From the NCBI RefSeq assembly GCF_029784135.1, contig NC_073746.1:74442042-74506041 (forward strand): DNA of 64,000 bases, given 5' to 3'. This stretch comes from Toxorhynchites rutilus septentrionalis. Lineage: Eukaryota; Arthropoda; Insecta; Diptera; Culicidae. Of the stretch, positions 61,842 to 64,000 are shown in pieces. The notes beneath the pieces are model-generated. The model worked only from the letters and a program-made list of their open reading frames with translations, had not been told where the DNA came from and did no database searches. Position 1 is the first letter of the stretch. Each line of letters opens with the position of its first letter. The position numbers were made by a program, and so were the translations under genes.

Positions 61842-64000
61842 TTTAAATAGAGAGGTCGGAGATATCACTGTTTTACAGTGGAATTATCGTAGTCTCATCC
61901 CTAAATTGGATACATTCAAATTTTTAATTCATAAATTCAATTGTGATGTTTTTGCTCTGTCCGAAACTTGGCTTTCTTCGCGAGATGATCTCTCTTTCCA
62001 TGATTTCAATATTATACGCTTGGACCGTGATGACAGATACGGAGGGGTGCTATTGGGGATCAATAAGTGCCACTCATTTTTTCGAATTGACCCTACACCT
62101 ATTGGAGGGATTGAAGCTGTTGCTTGTCATGCAAACATCAGAGGAAAAGCCCTCTGTATTGTCAGCTTGTATTGGCCTCCGAGAGCTGCGGTTAGCCGCA
62201 AGCAACTTGTTGACATGTGCTCACTTCTTCCTGAGCCACGATTGATCTTGGGAGACTTCAACTCTCACGGAACTGCCTGGGGGGAACAGTACGACGACAA
62301 TCGTTCATTGTTGATATATGACCTTTGTAACAACTTCAATATGACCGTTTTGAATACTGGGGAAACAACACGTGTTCCTAAACCTCCTGCTAACCCAAGT
62401 GCTCTTGACCTCTCGCTTTGCTCGAATTCACTATCGTTAGATTGCAAGTGGAATGTAATCCAGGACCCCAACGGTAGTGATCACTTGCCAATCAAAATTT
62501 CCATCACCATTGGGTCGAATTCTTCTGAATCTATAAACATGGCATATGACCTCACAAGACACATTGACTGGAAAAAGTATGCGGACGCGATTGCTCTAGC
62601 CATCAATTCCAGAGATGGTTTACCTCCATTGGAGGAGTATAACTTCCTTTCTCGTTTGATCTATGACAGCGCAGTTCGCGCTCAAACGAAACCCATTCCA
62701 GGTTCCACCATTTCCCGAAGGCCTCCCAATCTATGGTGGGATAGCCAATGTTCCAAGCTTTATATAGAAAAATCGAATGCATTTAAAGCTTTTCGGAAAC
62801 GTGGAACTCCTGAAAATTTTCAAACGTATTTAGCCCTTGAGAATCAGTTCAAAAATTTGATCAAAGGGAAAAAACGTGCTTATTGGCGAAATTTCGTGGG
62901 AGGTTTGTCACGAGAAACGTCAATGAAAAAATTATGGAAAGTGGCTCGAAACATGAGAAATCGCTCTTCAACGAATGAAAGCGAAGAATATTCACATCGA
63001 TGGATTTTTAATTTTGCACGAAAGGTTTGTCCCGATTCCGCTCCCGTGCAAAAAATTGTTCGAAATATACCACAAGATAGGTGCGATCTTGATTATGAGT
63101 TTTCGATGGTAGAATTCTCTCTTGCTCTCCTTTCATGTAACAATTCTGCTCCGGGATCGGATCGAATTAAGTTCAACTTGTTGAAAAACCTACCTGATGT
63201 GGCGAAACATCGCTTGTTGAATTTATTCAATCGGTTTCTGGAACATAATATTGTTCCAGATGATTGGAGACAAGTACGAGTTTTAGCTATTCAAAAACCC
63301 GGAAAACCCGCGTCCGACTTCAATTCGTACCGCCCAATAGCAATGCTGTCTTGTATACGGAAATTGTTGGAGAAAATGATCTTGTTTCGCCTTGATCGTT
63401 GGGTTGAAACGAATGGCCTACTCTCAGATACACAATATGGATTCCGCAGGGGCAAGGGGACGAATGATTATCTTGCGTTGCTTTCTTCAGAAATTCAAAT
63501 GGCTTACGCCGAAAAAAAACAAATGGCTTCAGTATTCTTGGACATAAAGGGGGCCTTTGATTCAGTTTCAATAGAGGTCCTGTCAGACAAATTACACTCT
63601 CGGGGTCTGCCGCCTCTATTGAATAATATGTTATATAACTTGCTTTGTGAGAAACATTTGAATTTTTCTCACGGGGATTCGACAGTAAGTCGGGTCTCCT
63701 ACATGGGACTCCCCCAGGGCTCATGTTTAAGCCCCCTTTTGTACAACTTCTATGTAAGCGACATCGACAATTGCCTTACACAAAATTGCAGCCTAAGACA
63801 ACTTGCAGATGATGGAGTGGTGTCTGTCGTAGGATCAAACGAATCCGACCTGCAAGGACCCTTACAAGATACTTTGAACAATTTTTCAACCTGGGCCATT
63901 GGCCTAGGGATCGAATTCTCCACGGAGAAAACAGAGATGGTGGTTTTTTCTAGGAAGCATAAACCAGCAAAACCAAAGCTTCAACTTTTGGGTATACCGA
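61834..64000 (+). CDS. I-clade ORF2 (EN-RT), open and 3'-incomplete
   Basis: I translated this from the ATG in the ATGTCTAA overlap; there is no stop in 722 codons to the window edge. The endonuclease has QWN (residues 15-17), the Glu of LSETW (E44), GDFNSHGTAW (D141, N143) and SDHLPIK (D216, H217). The RT has YRPIAMLSCIRK, FLDIKGAFDS (D570), MGLPQGSCLSPLLYNFYVSD and LADDGVV (D659, D660). These supply the catalytic residues expected for DNA nicking and reverse transcription. A Y stands where copy 1 has Cys in WNCRS, probably tolerable. RNase H and the C-terminal Cys/His domain should follow beyond 64000, as they do in copy 1. It is the only potentially functional retrotransposon gene in view. 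Confidence 0.93.
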   Translation, partial: MSNLNREVGDITVLQWNYRSLIPKLDTFKFLIHKFNCDVFALSETWLSSRDDLSFHDFNIIRLDRDDRYGGVLLGINKCHSFFRIDPTPIGGIEAVACHANIRGKALCIVSLYWPPRAAVSRKQLVDMCSLLPEPRLILGDFNSHGTAWGEQYDDNRSLLIYDLCNNFNMTVLNTGETTRVPKPPANPSALDLSLCSNSLSLDCKWNVIQDPNGSDHLPIKISITIGSNSSESINMAYDLTRHIDWKKYADAIALAINSRDGLPPLEEYNFLSRLIYDSAVRAQTKPIPGSTISRRPPNLWWDSQCSKLYIEKSNAFKAFRKRGTPENFQTYLALENQFKNLIKGKKRAYWRNFVGGLSRETSMKKLWKVARNMRNRSSTNESEEYSHRWIFNFARKVCPDSAPVQKIVRNIPQDRCDLDYEFSMVEFSLALLSCNNSAPGSDRIKFNLLKNLPDVAKHRLLNLFNRFLEHNIVPDDWRQVRVLAIQKPGKPASDFNSYRPIAMLSCIRKLLEKMILFRLDRWVETNGLLSDTQYGFRRGKGTNDYLALLSSEIQMAYAEKKQMASVFLDIKGAFDSVSIEVLSDKLHSRGLPPLLNNMLYNLLCEKHLNFSHGDSTVSRVSYMGLPQGSCLSPLLYNFYVSDIDNCLTQNCSLRQLADDGVVSVVGSNESDLQGPLQDTLNNFSTWAIGLGIEFSTEKTEMVVFSRKHKPAKPKLQLLGIP

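Larger units (their letters stand above)
60136..64000 (+). mobile_element. I-clade non-LTR retrotransposon, copy 2, runs off the window
   Basis: It starts just right of the piggyBac-like remnant, with about 59 bp before ORF1. It carries a complete ORF1 region with one premature stop and an ORF2 open to the window edge. Compared with copy 1 it includes the ORF1 N-terminus and keeps the RT active site. Differences from copy 1 are scattered substitutions (about 5% by eye) plus copy 1's lesions. The exact 5' end is not defined because no target duplication can be seen without the 3' end. Confidence 0.9.

Noticed and set aside
1..64000. Endogenous viral elements
   Set aside because: I looked for RNA-virus polymerase, nucleoprotein and envelope signatures and saw none; all RT sequences belong to non-LTR retrotransposons.

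Overview
This window is repeat-dominated nuclear DNA from an insect, most likely a culicine (Aedes-type) mosquito. The main clue is a family of Tc1/mariner-superfamily transposons whose transposase has DD37E catalytic spacing and mosquito-type sequence (ITmD37E, so far known from mosquitoes). Non-LTR retrotransposons of the I superfamily, several tRNA-derived SINEs and many short TA-flanked inverted-repeat elements fit the same host. I see no convincing host protein-coding gene, tRNA, rRNA, CRISPR or bacterial feature. The GC-richer stretches (about 22.0-23.1, 34.4-35.8, 41.0-41.7 and 52.5-55.5 kb) look like unique host intronic or intergenic DNA, and one may hold a 5' untranslated exon.

Layout. 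0-8.3 kb is a nested pile: a mariner relic is split by a minus-strand, 5'-truncated LOA-like retrotransposon. That element is interrupted by a SINE and a 3' retroelement tail, and 1,177 bp of it is tandemly duplicated, apparently without change. 9.8-11.35 kb is a nearly intact ITmD37E element with a SINE in its right arm. 11.38-16.71 kb is a 5'-truncated I-clade element with a 13-bp target-site duplication. Its reverse transcriptase active site has been replaced by a perfect 25-bp-arm palindrome. 17.1-19.6 kb is a non-coding element with palindromic GACGTAG ends, a TATA/initiator-like promoter and a roughly 112-bp minisatellite; a second copy lies at 45.7-47.0 kb. Further ITmD37E copies lie at 20.3-21.5, 31.6-32.9, 48.3-49.6 and 55.6-56.6 kb, a divergent relative at 25.7-26.8 kb, a dead Tc1 (DD34E) element at 42.3-44.0 kb, pogo and mariner transposase relics, and a piggyBac-like remnant with TTAA ends at 58.8-60.1 kb. 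60.1-64.0 kb is the start of a second I-clade copy. Its ORF2 is open for all 722 visible codons with every catalytic motif present, and it runs off the window.

How they fit together. These genes serve their own elements. The transposases cut and paste elements with matching terminal repeats; the ORF1/ORF2 pairs drive target-primed reverse transcription; the SINEs and short inverted-repeat elements must borrow those machineries. Nearly every coding unit carries visible lesions. The exceptions are the transposase at 9954-10925, which is open but lacks its second helix-turn-helix, and the ORF2 at 61834-64000. Both retrotransposon families join ORF1 to ORF2 by overlapping stop/start codons (ATGTCTAA and TAATG). 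The nesting allows relative dating: mariner relic, then LOA copy, then SINE/tail insertions, then the tandem duplication.
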